Assembly (NCBI GenBank): GCA_938036155.1
Contig: CALHPA010000001.1
Coordinates: 124,001-188,000, forward strand
Length of the DNA stretch: 64,000 nt
Source: an uncultured bacterium
GTDB taxonomy: Bacteria > Patescibacteriota > Saccharimonadia > Saccharimonadales > Saccharimonadaceae
Reading direction: 5' to 3'
Shown: piece after piece, positions 50,337-59,003 of the stretch
Position numbering within the stretch: the stretch's first letter is position 1
Layout of the letters: every line of letters starts with the position of its first letter
Position numbers and translations under genes: made by a program
Notes under the pieces: generated by a model
What the model saw: only the letters and a program-made list of their open reading frames with translations
What the model was told of the DNA's origin: nothing
Database searches by the model: none

Positions 50337-51617
50337 CTATGAATTAAATTTTACCAATAAATCAATTGTTTTTTCGGTTAGAATTTGATTTGCTAAGTTT
50401 CGGCGAACATCATCTGATGAAAGTTGTTTCTGAACTTCCTTACTATTTCCGTATTGTTCTTTAAGATGCGCAATTCGGTCGTCAAGCTCTTTAATGTCTG
50501 ACTTAACTTTTTCAACTTTCGAAAGTTCTGCCAAAGCTAATCCAGATTTTACTCGCATTTCGCCTGCTTCTTTAACATCTTTTTCAAGCCACTCTTCACG
50601 AGTTTTGCCCATTCGCTCAAGATAGTCTTCTAGTGAAAGTCCAGAATACATCAAATTTTGTTGCATATCCATCTCAATGCTGCGTTTTTGGTCTTCAAGT
50701 AAGATTTCTGGCACAGGAACTTTCGAAACTTCCGCTAATTTTTTAATAAGTTCGTCTTTAAATTTTTCATCTGCTTCAGCTTGTTTTTGGGTTTTTAGGT
50801 CTTCTTCGATTTGTTTTTCAAATTCTTCTTTAGCTTTAAAATCACCTAATTTCGAAAGGAATTCTTCGTTGATTTCTGGCTCAACATTTTCTCGAACTTC
50901 GTGAATTTTTACTTCAAAAACAACTTTTGCGCCAGCTAAGTCTTTTGCATGGTAGTCTTTTGGAAACTCCAAATCAAGTGAAAGTTCATCGCCAGCTTTT
51001 TTACCAATCAAACCTTCTTCGAACCCAGGAATGAAAGATTTCGAACCAAGTTCAAGGGGGAATTTTTCAGCTTTTCCGCCATCAAAAGGAACGTCATCTT
51101 TTTTACCCAAAAAGTCGATGACGACTTCATCGCCAATCTTTGCCTCGCGCTCAACTTTTTTCTTTTCGGCAAAATTCTTTAAAATTCGCTCAATTGTTTC
51201 TTTAACTTCTTTTTTTGAAACTTTTACGGCTTCTTTTTTCACGCCTAATTTTTTATAGTCGCCAAGTTCAACTTTTGGCATAATTTCGGTAGTTGCTGTA
51301 AATTCTAACTCAGTTCCAGGAATAAATTTTTTAACATCAACTTCTGGTCGATTAATTGCTTGAACTTTTTCTTTTAAGAATGCTTCGGCAACAGATTTAG
51401 AAAGTGCATTTTCGAGCGTTTCTTGATTAAGCAAGTTTGGATCAACTTGTGCAGCGACCATCTCAAGTGGTGCTTTTCCTTTTCGAAAACCTTCAATTTT
51501 AACTTCTTTAGCGAGCTTTGTTAGTGCAACTTGCTCAGCAGCTTTCAACTCCTCAGCTCCAAGAGAAATTGTAAGCTCAACTTTTACATCTGAAATATTC
51601 TTTAACTTTGTCTTCAT
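50337..51617 (-). CDS. tig: trigger factor
   Basis: Ribosome-bound chaperone and prolyl isomerase (426 aa, normal). N-terminal ribosome-binding motif GFRKGKAP (about 42-49), FKBP-like domain (about 160-245: IGDEVVIDFLGKKDD, FIPGFEEGLIGKKAG), and the helical C-terminal arms. TGTTATAAT lies nine bases before ATG, so the leader is minimal. Monocistronic. Confidence 0.97.
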   Translation of the reverse strand: MKTKLKNISDVKVELTISLGAEELKAAEQVALTKLAKEVKIEGFRKGKAPLEMVAAQVDPNLLNQETLENALSKSVAEAFLKEKVQAINRPEVDVKKFIPGTELEFTATTEIMPKVELGDYKKLGVKKEAVKVSKKEVKETIERILKNFAEKKKVEREAKIGDEVVIDFLGKKDDVPFDGGKAEKFPLELGSKSFIPGFEEGLIGKKAGDELSLDLEFPKDYHAKDLAGAKVVFEVKIHEVRENVEPEINEEFLSKLGDFKAKEEFEKQIEEDLKTQKQAEADEKFKDELIKKLAEVSKVPVPEILLEDQKRSIEMDMQQNLMYSGLSLEDYLERMGKTREEWLEKDVKEAGEMRVKSGLALAELSKVEKVKSDIKELDDRIAHLKEQYGNSKEVQKQLSSDDVRRNLANQILTEKTIDLLVKFNS

Positions 51618-51672
51618 ATCTATATAATTATAACATAACCTATTTTTTTATGCAAAAAAGAGTGATAATAAA

Positions 51673-52248
51673 TTATTTTGTTAAGCAGTTTCGCCGCACA
51701 AATTCATACATCAAAATACCGCTAGCTACTCCAACGTTAATGCTTCTTGTTGAACCGAATTGTTCAATTGCAATCATTTCTTCGCAGGCCTCGATCATTT
51801 CTTTTGAAAGGCCATCGCTTTCATTTCCGAAAACTAAAACGGAACCTTTCGAAAGGTATGCACTGTTTAGATTTTTTGCACCTTTCTGATTATCGATTGC
51901 GATAAGTTTTAAATTATTATCTTTTGCCCAATTTATAAAATCTTGTACAGTCTTATGATGAAATACATTCATGTAGGCCTCGGTCTTCATTGCTCCACGC
52001 CTATTCCAGTGCTTTTTGCCAATAATATGAATCCCCGCAGCATTAAAAGCGTTGGCGTTTCGAGCAATCGTGCCGATATTAAAATCGTGTTGAAAGTTTT
52101 CGATTGCAATATGAAAATTTTGTCGCGAAGTTTCGAGATCCTTTCTAATTTCTTTAACTGATACGCCCTTGTATTTATCGATCACATTTCGTGTATCGTT
52201 TTGAGCGTTTAAGCCTTCGTCAGTTTCGAAATTCGGTTTATTTTCCAT
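51673..52248 (-). CDS. TrmH/SpoU-family RNA 2'-O-methyltransferase
   Basis: SPOUT-fold methyltransferase (191 aa) for ribose of tRNA or rRNA. Motif 1 NIGTIARNANAFNAAG, motif 2 LVFGNESDGLSKEM, motif 3 STRSINVGVASGILMYEF. An N-terminal ~35 residue helix replaces the substrate domain. The typical Glu of motif 2 is present. Target cannot be read. It overlaps the FAD-oxidase gene by 11 bases. Confidence 0.92.
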   Translation of the reverse strand: MENKPNFETDEGLNAQNDTRNVIDKYKGVSVKEIRKDLETSRQNFHIAIENFQHDFNIGTIARNANAFNAAGIHIIGKKHWNRRGAMKTEAYMNVFHHKTVQDFINWAKDNNLKLIAIDNQKGAKNLNSAYLSKGSVLVFGNESDGLSKEMIEACEEMIAIEQFGSTRSINVGVASGILMYEFVRRNCLTK

Positions 52249-53836
52249 TTCGAACCGACTTTACTAGTTCTTTAGTATTTGGGCGACCTTTTACCCCAGG
52301 ATTTAAAATATGCATTGGGTCAAAAATATCTTTAATTTGCGAGTATAGTTCTTCAACTTCTTCGCTAATATTTCTTGCGGTAAAATGACCATAAATTCGC
52401 CCTTCGCCAGCACCATATGCAAATTCACCATCAACTTTTGCAAGCAAAGCACCAAGGTCAGCAATGAATTTTAGTGATTTTTGACGGTCACTAATTTTCG
52501 AAAAATCGAATTCGGCTAAAATTTCAAAAATAGAGGTTAGTGCCGAGCCTTGAATTGGTACAGGAATACTGTATTGTAGGGCAAGTTTTTGAAGCCCCAA
52601 ATAGAAAGCTTCAAAACGCTCCATTGGTATATAAACACCTTGAATTGGGTAGATTTCTTGCTTGATTACACCGCTCCTTGCTCGCAAAATTTCACGAACA
52701 TCACGAATCGCTTCAAGTTCAGCTTTCGAACGTTCATTGTCTTCTGGAATCCAAACGGTTGAGCCTTCAAAATTATTAGCAATTTTTTCAATTTTATGTA
52801 TTTTTGATTTGATTTTCTTGGCGTTTTTATCTGAAATTCCAACAACTAAAACTAATTTTGTGGCTAATTTTTGTGAATTTCTATCAAGATAAAATTGGTA
52901 TTTTTTGCCAGAGGCAACAGCAGCTTCAAACATTTTACCATCGAATAATTCAACAATATCTGGCGAGAATTTAGTAATTTCGTCATTAAAATCACGCGCA
53001 TCGTCGCGATTTGAAAAACTTACAACCATAAAATTAGTATCGTTAATTATATAATTTGTTTGAATCTTCGCTTCAGTGATAACTCCTAGTGTTCCGAGCG
53101 AACCGAAAAATAATGGAATTAAATTGAACGTTCCATCTTCACTTTTTACATTTGCAATTCCAGAATAACCAAAGCTAGAATCGCTATCAATTTTCTGAAT
53201 TAAACTGTAGTTATCTTCAATTAGAGTATCAATTTTACGATAAATCTCCCCTTCAAAATTAGAAAGTGCAATTTTTTCACTTAATTCTTTGCGGGAAATT
53301 TTACCAATATTAATAATATCACCATTACTCAAGACGACTTCTATCTCACTAACAGAATTTACAAAATCACCATAATTAAACTTTTCGCTCGGTAAATTCA
53401 TTGCAATCGCCCCGCCAACTGTGAGCCTTTCACCAGCTGGACTTTGTGGAATCTCCATCGCTTGCGATGCGATCGCGAGATTCAATTTTTGAAAATTCGC
53501 TCCAGCTTGAACTTGAACAGTTTTAGCTCGTAGATCAAGCTCTTTAACTTTATCAAGATGTCGCGAAATATCTAATATAATTCCTTTTCCGATTGAAGAA
53601 CCATCGGTACTTCCACCATAGCCTCTTGCAGTAATGCCAAAAATATGGCCTTTTTCAGCTAGTTGCCAAGAAAACCGCATAATTTTTTGAATATCTTCAT
53701 TAAAACGCGGGTAAACCACTAACTCTGGTTGGATTTTAAGAAAACTTCGGTCGGTTGAAAACTGCTTCAATCGAGTTTCGCGTGCCGAAACTTCGCCAAT
53801 AATGTGTCCATTTAGATATTTCGCAATTTTACTCAT
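52238..53836 (-). CDS. FAD-linked oxidase (D-lactate/glycolate dehydrogenase type)
   Basis: Flavoprotein of the FAD_binding_4/FAD-oxidase_C type (532 aa). FAD loop: ARGYGGSTDGSSIGKGIILDISRHL in pieces (RGYGGSTDGSSIGKG), AGANFQKLNL and SPAGERLTVGGAIAMN. C-terminal ~200 residues form the oxidase_C domain (FGGGEGRIYGH-like GAGEGRIYGHF; DPMHILNPGVKG at the end). Probably oxidises a 2-hydroxy acid and passes electrons to an unidentified acceptor; no Fe-S partner is encoded. Start MSKIAKYL is seven bases after TGTTAAAAT (leaderless); the longer frame overlaps the opposite gene's promoter. Confidence 0.9.
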   Translation of the reverse strand: MSKIAKYLNGHIIGEVSARETRLKQFSTDRSFLKIQPELVVYPRFNEDIQKIMRFSWQLAEKGHIFGITARGYGGSTDGSSIGKGIILDISRHLDKVKELDLRAKTVQVQAGANFQKLNLAIASQAMEIPQSPAGERLTVGGAIAMNLPSEKFNYGDFVNSVSEIEVVLSNGDIINIGKISRKELSEKIALSNFEGEIYRKIDTLIEDNYSLIQKIDSDSSFGYSGIANVKSEDGTFNLIPLFFGSLGTLGVITEAKIQTNYIINDTNFMVVSFSNRDDARDFNDEITKFSPDIVELFDGKMFEAAVASGKKYQFYLDRNSQKLATKLVLVVGISDKNAKKIKSKIHKIEKIANNFEGSTVWIPEDNERSKAELEAIRDVREILRARSGVIKQEIYPIQGVYIPMERFEAFYLGLQKLALQYSIPVPIQGSALTSIFEILAEFDFSKISDRQKSLKFIADLGALLAKVDGEFAYGAGEGRIYGHFTARNISEEVEELYSQIKDIFDPMHILNPGVKGRPNTKELVKSVRNGK

Positions 53837-53911
53837 TTGTTCTATTTTAACACAAGCACAATTAAATTTCAACTTTTGATTTTTATCGCGAAGAATGATA
53901 AAATGGATTAT

Positions 53912-54778
53912 ATGTATTCAAGAGCAACTCCTTTTCAAAAAGCAGATAAAATTGCTGGAACACATCAAAAAATTGATCGTGCGGCTCGCTTAATTTTGCG
54001 CGAAATTATTTCGAAAAATCCAAAATTCTCAAAAATTCACTTCCCTAAAATTGATGAAATTTTAGTTTTCGAAGGTAACGGCGGGCCCGATGGAATTAAA
54101 ACAAAATCACCAGGCAAAGATGAGCCTTGGCATTTTGTTGAGCCTTATGGCGATCTAACACCAATTCGAAACTATGTTGAAAATCATCTTTTTAATATTT
54201 CGAAAGCTTTGAGCGAAGAAAATTTTGTTCGAGCAAGTTTTGAAGCTGGCTGGATGGCGCACGCAATAACTGATGCTATGACGCCAGCTCATCAGTTCCC
54301 AATGACTGATAAAATTATTGAAATTTCTGGGAAAAAACCTGAAGAGCGCGATAAGCTGATTAAAAAGATGTTTCTTTCGGGAGAAAATTGGCGTGAGCGA
54401 ATTTTAAAGAACTGGGAATATATCGGGCCAAAAGGTGTAATGAGTTCACATATGCTTTACGAAATGGGTGTTGCCGCGATGATAACTTCAGTTGCTGCAA
54501 AGAAAATTATAAAGAGCCCAACAGATGAAGAAATTCTGCGAGTTTTAAGGGGTGAATTTATGCAAATTTTTGAAGAAAAAATTAAGTGGGTCGCTGACCA
54601 AAAATATTATGAAAGATATTTAGAAAAAGGCTGGACAACTGCTTTAGCGCGAGAAACTAAACGTATTCTCTTACCTGAAATTTCAAAAATTGTAGCACTC
54701 GGATGGTTTGAAGGAATCCGTCGAGCTTTCGAAAAAGATTTCGAAAATGCAAAAAATAAATCTGAGGATAAAAAATGA
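53912..54778 (+). CDS. conserved CPR-type protein, possible zinc phospholipase/nuclease fold
   Basis: 288-residue soluble helical protein. The stretch AGWMAHAITDAMTPAHQFP, with His and Asp at regular spacing, and an early His (GTHQKIDRAAR) recall the zinc-binding core of the phospholipase C/P1 nuclease superfamily; HFVEPYGD adds another His. This is a motif-based guess, and the full ligand set was not verified. Start MYSRATPFQ follows TGATAAAAT by seven bases (leaderless); the upstream in-frame ATGs precede the -10. It overlaps rsmD by four bases (ATGA). Confidence 0.75.
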   Translation: MYSRATPFQKADKIAGTHQKIDRAARLILREIISKNPKFSKIHFPKIDEILVFEGNGGPDGIKTKSPGKDEPWHFVEPYGDLTPIRNYVENHLFNISKALSEENFVRASFEAGWMAHAITDAMTPAHQFPMTDKIIEISGKKPEERDKLIKKMFLSGENWRERILKNWEYIGPKGVMSSHMLYEMGVAAMITSVAAKKIIKSPTDEEILRVLRGEFMQIFEEKIKWVADQKYYERYLEKGWTTALARETKRILLPEISKIVALGWFEGIRRAFEKDFENAKNKSEDKK

Positions 54779-55353
54779 ATATTCGGTTGATCTCAGGAAT
54801 CTTTAAAAATCATAAAATTACAGCTCCAAACTCTCGCCAAACTCACCCAATGAGCGAACGAGCAAGAAACGCAATCTTTAATACGATTCAGGCGAAAATC
54901 CCAAATGCTGAAGTCCTTGATGTCTTTGCTGGTACTGGAGCTTTAGGTCTTGAGGCAATTTCTCGTGGTGCTAAAAAAGTAGTTTTTATTGAGAAAAATA
55001 GATTGGCACAAAAAATATTAGCCGAAAATTTAAAAATTATAGAGAAGAATGAAAAAGCTGGCGAGGCTAAAATAATTCGAAGTAGTGTTTCGAGCTGGAT
55101 TAACTCAAGTCAATCTCAATTTGAAATTGGTGAAATTTTAGAAATTCCAACTTTCGATATAATTTTTGCCGATCCGCCATATTATGACCCTCAATTTCCA
55201 TCTATCGAAAGGCTTTCGAAAAGGTTAAGATCTGGCGGAATATTAATTCTATCACAACCTAAAGAAATTGAAAATTTTGAATCAGAGAATCTAATTTTAA
55301 TTAGTGAAAAATTATATTCTGGCGCAAAAATCTTATTTTTTCGTGCAAAATAA
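54775..55353 (+). CDS. rsmD: 16S rRNA (guanine-966-N2)-methyltransferase RsmD
   Basis: Methylates G966 of 16S rRNA (192 aa, normal). RPTxxxxRE-like start (QTHPMSERARNAIFN), SAM loop DVFAGTGALGLEAISRGA, and the catalytic DPPY in IIFADPPYYDPQ. Its start overlaps the previous gene's stop, showing co-transcription and UGA used as stop. Confidence 0.95.
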   Translation: MNIRLISGIFKNHKITAPNSRQTHPMSERARNAIFNTIQAKIPNAEVLDVFAGTGALGLEAISRGAKKVVFIEKNRLAQKILAENLKIIEKNEKAGEAKIIRSSVSSWINSSQSQFEIGEILEIPTFDIIFADPPYYDPQFPSIERLSKRLRSGGILILSQPKEIENFESENLILISEKLYSGAKILFFRAK

Positions 55354-55354
55354 T

Positions 55355-55385
55355 AAAATAACCCTCAGGAGAAGGGTTATTTTAT
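55355..55385. terminator. bidirectional terminator
   Basis: AAAATAACCCT/AGGGTTATTTT stem between convergent rsmD and the membrane-protein gene. Confidence 0.85.
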
Positions 55386-55395
55386 AATGGTTAAA

Positions 55396-56337
55396 TTATA
55401 ATCTTTCAAAAGAGTTAGTGAAATCTATGAAATTATTATCAAAAATATATCCGCCAGTATTTGAAACTATCGCGATAAAGAATGTTCGAACCTTCCCAGA
55501 GTTATCTTTTTTAGCAGGTAGGGCTAATATTTTTATTACATATTGACTGTCGTTTAAGATATTTCCTTCAACTGCTCGAGCTCCTTTGAAATCAATTACC
55601 TTGAAATCTTCTTCTGAAACATACTTTGAAAAATTACCGCCGACACCATTGATTGCAGAGTGGATTAATTCCTCATTGCTGAGTTTTTGAGTATCTTCAT
55701 AATTTTCATCTGTATCTGTATAACCAATGATGTAGTTGTTTATTGCATTATTTGTGGAGTCTGAGGATGTACAAATATAACCAACTGAATTATCGCTATT
55801 ATTTTGTTTTGCAAAATTATCACACCCCTTTGCCTTAATCGCAAAAACACCTTCCTTAGGTATGAACTTACCTGCATTCTTAGCTTTCCTGGTTCGCTCT
55901 TTAATTTTATCCTTATCGAATAGCTCGTCGTCTTCTGCTAAGTTTGTTGTTTTATAAGGCTTAGTCTCATTAGTTATATTTTTTACTGTATTTAGCGTAT
56001 TTATTGTTGCTAAACCATAAATTGTAACGGATAAGATGGTAAAAATTATATACGACAACCAACAGAAAAGGTTTGCTTTTTTATTTGCAATAGGGTCATT
56101 TTTAATGGCTGGCTTAACTATTACGAAGAATAAAATTAATCCCAGTATATTTAAGCCGAGTGGTAACGCCATTGAAGCTCGTTTAACATCACCAATTTTT
56201 AAAGTTTGTTCTTTAACTTTTTTATTGAAAAGAATAATTTCAACAATAGCCCAGACAAAAAATGCAATCTGTGCAATTCCTAAAATCATCAGGAAAATTC
56301 CAGTCAGAAATATTCCGCTTATCATATTATTTACCAT
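55396..56337 (-). CDS. membrane protein of unknown function (313 aa)
   Basis: Three hydrophobic segments in the first 120 residues (about 8-35, 55-75, 88-110) anchor a C-terminal extracytoplasmic domain of ~190 residues containing one Cys pair (KGCDNFAK and GYICTSS). The N-terminus resembles small DUF4870-like or pilin-adjacent membrane modules, but no family is certain. GGAGGAATT precedes the ATG; it overlaps the end of the TMEM175-like gene by 11 bases. Confidence 0.78.
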   Translation of the reverse strand: MVNNMISGIFLTGIFLMILGIAQIAFFVWAIVEIILFNKKVKEQTLKIGDVKRASMALPLGLNILGLILFFVIVKPAIKNDPIANKKANLFCWLSYIIFTILSVTIYGLATINTLNTVKNITNETKPYKTTNLAEDDELFDKDKIKERTRKAKNAGKFIPKEGVFAIKAKGCDNFAKQNNSDNSVGYICTSSDSTNNAINNYIIGYTDTDENYEDTQKLSNEELIHSAINGVGGNFSKYVSEEDFKVIDFKGARAVEGNILNDSQYVIKILALPAKKDNSGKVRTFFIAIVSNTGGYIFDNNFIDFTNSFERL

Positions 56338-56995
56338 TTTCTAATTCCTCCTTTTCATCTTCAAAAACTGTAAATAGTGAAATTGCCACTGGCAAAATAA
56401 TCAAAAAGAAAATTTCAACCTGTGGAAGAAAAATTGATATTAACGCAACAGCTGCAATCCATAAAACCATCATTCCCGTGCGAATCAGATGGTAATTTCT
56501 TTGAGATCTACGATTTTCACCATGAAAGAATCCTGTATTTTCTCCTAGGGCACTCGCAGTAATCCAGCGCATACTCAAATCTGTAAAAAGGTAAACCATT
56601 GCATAACAGAAAGCAGGCAAAACCTCTGTTGGTGAAGAAAGAATCCAGCGCATAAATAGCGGAATGAGTGATAAAAAGAAAACATAAATCATATTTTTCC
56701 AGATAAAGCTATTTGTAACTTTTTCAACTCTGTCTAGAATATGATGATGTCGATTCCATTGAATCCCGACAATTACAAAACTTGCAAAATAAACCAAAAT
56801 TGCAAACCCAAAACTTTCCAGCTGAGCTAAATCCCTAACCGATTTTGGCAATTGAATTTCAAGTACCATAAGCGTAATAATAATTGCAGTAGCACCATCA
56901 ATCAAGCCAAGAAGGCGGTCTTTCGAGATTCTTCCTCCGTGGTAAATTTTATGTATTCGACCAAGTCGTCTATATGCGCTTCTTGTCCTATCCAT
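56327..56995 (-). CDS. TMEM175/DUF1211 family membrane protein (potassium channel type)
   Basis: Six hydrophobic segments in 222 residues. The first carries the family signature in altered form: DRLLGLIDGATAIIITLMVLEIQLP, where the usual RxxxFSD reads RLLGLID. Bacterial members form tetrameric potassium channels. NRHHHILDRV after helix 3 and the later SLIPLFMRW are also typical. Start MDRTRSAY is chosen from AAAGGG; an ATG 27 bases upstream lies inside the extended -10 (TATGGTAAAAT). Confidence 0.85.
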   Translation of the reverse strand: MDRTRSAYRRLGRIHKIYHGGRISKDRLLGLIDGATAIIITLMVLEIQLPKSVRDLAQLESFGFAILVYFASFVIVGIQWNRHHHILDRVEKVTNSFIWKNMIYVFFLSLIPLFMRWILSSPTEVLPAFCYAMVYLFTDLSMRWITASALGENTGFFHGENRRSQRNYHLIRTGMMVLWIAAVALISIFLPQVEIFFLIILPVAISLFTVFEDEKEELENGK

Positions 56996-57104
56996 TTTTC
57001 CCTTTCCGTACAATTTTACCATATCTTTTTAGAAATTCCAAGTAGCTTATGTATTTTTATAGAAACAAAAATCACCCTTTCGAAAAAGGGAGATTTTATT
57101 TGAA

Positions 57105-57584
57105 TTAGCCTCGTGCAAAATGTGCGAAAGCTCGGTTAGCTTCTGCCATTTTATGGGTATCTTCTTTCTTTTTGAAAGCTGCACCAGTTTCGTTGTAGGC
57201 ATCAACAATTTCAAGTGCTAAGCGTTGGCTGTAAGGCATTCCGTTTCGTGCTCGCGCTGATTGAACTAACCAGCTAAATGCAAAATGAAGTTGTCGGTGC
57301 CCCTGAACTGGGAACGGAATTTGATAGTTAGCACCACCAACGCGTCGAGATTTAACTTCGAAAGCTGGTGAAATATTTTTTAGCGCTTTTTCGAAAACTT
57401 CAAGAGGGTTTTCGCTATCAAGTTTTTTAGCTGCAGTTTCAAGAGCTTTATAAACAGCTTTTTCGGCAGTGAGTTTCTTGCCGTCAAGCATAGATTTGTT
57501 AATTAAACGTTGAACCAAAATTGATTGATATTTTCGGTCTGGTTTTAGTTCTCGTTGTAGTTTTTTAGTAACTTTTCGTGGCAT
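57105..57584 (-). CDS. rpsG: 30S ribosomal protein S7
   Basis: Head protein of the small subunit and usual autogenous regulator of the str operon (159 aa, normal). Pattern includes SILVQRLINKSMLDGKK, VKSRRVGGANYQIPFPV and MAEANRAFAHFARG. Two bases after rpsL, in the conserved L-G order. fusA and tuf do not follow. Confidence 0.97.
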   Translation of the reverse strand: MPRKVTKKLQRELKPDRKYQSILVQRLINKSMLDGKKLTAEKAVYKALETAAKKLDSENPLEVFEKALKNISPAFEVKSRRVGGANYQIPFPVQGHRQLHFAFSWLVQSARARNGMPYSQRLALEIVDAYNETGAAFKKKEDTHKMAEANRAFAHFARG

Positions 57585-57586
57585 CT

Positions 57587-57997
57587 TTATTTCTCCTTCT
57601 TCGCACCGTATTTTGAACGGCCTTGTTTACGATCTGAAACACCTTGAAGATCAAGTGCGCCACGAACGATATGATATCGAACACCTGGAAGGTCTGGCAC
57701 ACGACCACCACGCACTAGAACAACAGCGTGCTCTTGGAGGTTATGACCTTCACCACCGATATAAGCCCAAACTTCATGACCATTTGTCAAGCGAACACGA
57801 GCAACTTTTCGAAGAGCTGAGTTAGGCTTTTTAGGTGTTTTTGTTGTAACTTTAACACAAACCCCACGTTTTAGAGGTGCGTTTTGTGCATAATATTTAG
57901 TTTTTAGTGCATTGTGAATTCGGCCAAGTGCTGGCGATTTTGATTTTTTCGCAGCAGTCTTGCGAGGTTTTCGCACTAATTGATTGATTGTTGGCAT
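57587..57997 (-). CDS. rpsL: 30S ribosomal protein S12
   Basis: Decoding-centre protein (136 aa, normal). TINQLVRKPRK at the start, KPNSALRKVARVRLTNG with the streptomycin-relevant Lys (TTKTPKKPNSA), GEGHNLQEHAVVLVRGG and PGVRYHIVRGALD. Wild-type Lys is present at both classical resistance positions as far as can be seen. ATG is chosen over an adjacent upstream TTG, with GGGAG at proper distance. A 163-nt structured leader precedes it. Confidence 0.97.
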   Translation of the reverse strand: MPTINQLVRKPRKTAAKKSKSPALGRIHNALKTKYYAQNAPLKRGVCVKVTTKTPKKPNSALRKVARVRLTNGHEVWAYIGGEGHNLQEHAVVLVRGGRVPDLPGVRYHIVRGALDLQGVSDRKQGRSKYGAKKEK

Positions 57998-58161
57998 CAA
58001 TTCTCCCTTAAATTATTTTAATATTTTCACTTTTTCGAAAGTTGATAAAGTTTTCAAAAAAGCGCCTCATATTTTTCGAAACAGCATTTTCGAAAAATGT
58101 CTTTACCTTTCTGGCTGAAATCACCAACACACAGGCTCATTCACCAGAAAGAGGAAACTCA
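57998..58161 (-). promoter_or_regulatory. structured 5' leader of rpsL-rpsG mRNA
   Basis: Predicted transcript start to the rpsL ATG, 163 nt. It contains an 8-bp stem CTTTCTGG/CCAGAAAG (58107-58114 with 58144-58151) and a second TTTCGAAA-rich part. The length and stem suggest an autoregulatory ribosomal-protein leader. Confidence 0.5.
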
Positions 58162-58167
58162 CTGAAT

Positions 58168-58196
58168 ATTTTAGCAGATTTTGAAACAAAATGCAA
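58168..58196 (-). promoter_or_regulatory. promoter of rpsL-rpsG
   Basis: TTGCAT (58191-58196), exactly 17 bases, TAAAAT (58168-58173) with TGC extension, on the minus strand. Confidence 0.75.
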
Positions 58197-58201
58197 GCGT
58201 T

Positions 58202-58452
58202 TTAATCGTTGAAATCAACACAATAAATCCCCCCAGTCTCAAGTTTAAAATGAACAGCGACATCACTAGAACTAGCAATACTGATATGCCGCTTTAAGGA
58301 GAGTGATATCATTCTTTCTTTGCATATCTCGCTGCGATCGCTACAATGCCGGTAATGCTAAGAATACCATTAGGAATATTAATCTGGCTACTGAATGAAA
58401 TAGTACAACTTCTGTTATTGTAAAAACCATTTTTTGATTATTATTATTTTAA
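58202..58452 (-). pseudogene. decayed type IV pilin gene
   Basis: Reading the minus strand from the ATG at 58430 gives a degraded copy of the pilin head seen at 4.0 and 5.2 kb: MVFTITEVVLFHSVARLIF, then LMVFLALPAL, a TAG in place of the Gln codon, then RSQRDMQRKND. The prepilin GFTIIE reads VFTITE, so the cleavage Gly is also lost. After KAAYQYC two more stops occur. The end, in another frame, reads SDVAVHFKLETGGIYCVD, matching the pilin B tail (VSLRIVLEAGGFYCVNN). The central part is deleted. This is a clear dead relative, 53 kb from the intact pair. Confidence 0.9.
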
Positions 58453-58494
58453 AATATAAGTCTATCACGGCTATTTCCTACCATATTTTCAATA

Positions 58495-58517
58495 TAAAAA
58501 CCCGAGCAAAACTCGGG
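58495..58517 (-). terminator. terminator of 127-aa gene
   Basis: CCCGAG/CTCGGG stem then TTTTTAT on the minus strand. Confidence 0.85.
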
Positions 58518-58523
58518 ATAAAA

Positions 58524-58907
58524 TTATTGGAGGGTTATTTTTTTAAGATTACTAATAAAATTAGTAATCTTTTCGTTTGCTTCTAAAAATACACTTTTTG
58601 AGTTGAAGGCATTTAATTCAAAACCGTCTTGCTCATCAATTTCGCCTTTTTCTATTCGTAATATAACCTGTCGTAAATTTTTTAATATTTTTAAATTTAT
58701 ACTATTTTGCATATAAATTGCCAGTTCATCTCCTAAACTTTCAATTAAAATATAAATTTCTTGCGAAGAGTTTTTATTTAGAAATGCTTCTGTTTGAAAA
58801 AAATCTTCTTCCTCAAAACATGATATTTCAGAGCTTTCAATATGCGAAAACCCAGCTTCTGCGAGTAGATTTTCGACTATTTCTCTCTTGAAACGTAGAT
58901 TGGCCAT
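58524..58907 (-). CDS. orphan protein (127 aa)
   Basis: Not recognised. Acidic alpha/beta sequence: MANLRFKREIVENLLAEAG, then a strand region (SSQEIYILIESLGDELAIYM) and a C-terminal helix (EKITNFISNLKKI). GGAGG before ATG, own terminator. Similar in size, translation signal and style to the adjacent 158-aa gene. No TTCGAA within it. Confidence 0.76.
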   Translation of the reverse strand: MANLRFKREIVENLLAEAGFSHIESSEISCFEEEDFFQTEAFLNKNSSQEIYILIESLGDELAIYMQNSINLKILKNLRQVILRIEKGEIDEQDGFELNAFNSKSVFLEANEKITNFISNLKKITLQ

Positions 58908-58969
58908 TTTTTAAACCTCCATGAAAAGAACTAGATTTTAATTATATACTTAAAAAGTAGAAAAATCAA

Positions 58970-58997
58970 GAAAAAACCCAGCTTTTCTGCTGGGTTA
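58970..58997 (-). terminator. terminator of 158-aa gene
   Basis: AACCCAGC/GCTGGGTT stem then TTTTCTTG on the minus strand. Confidence 0.85.
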
Positions 58998-59003
58998 ATA
59001 AAG

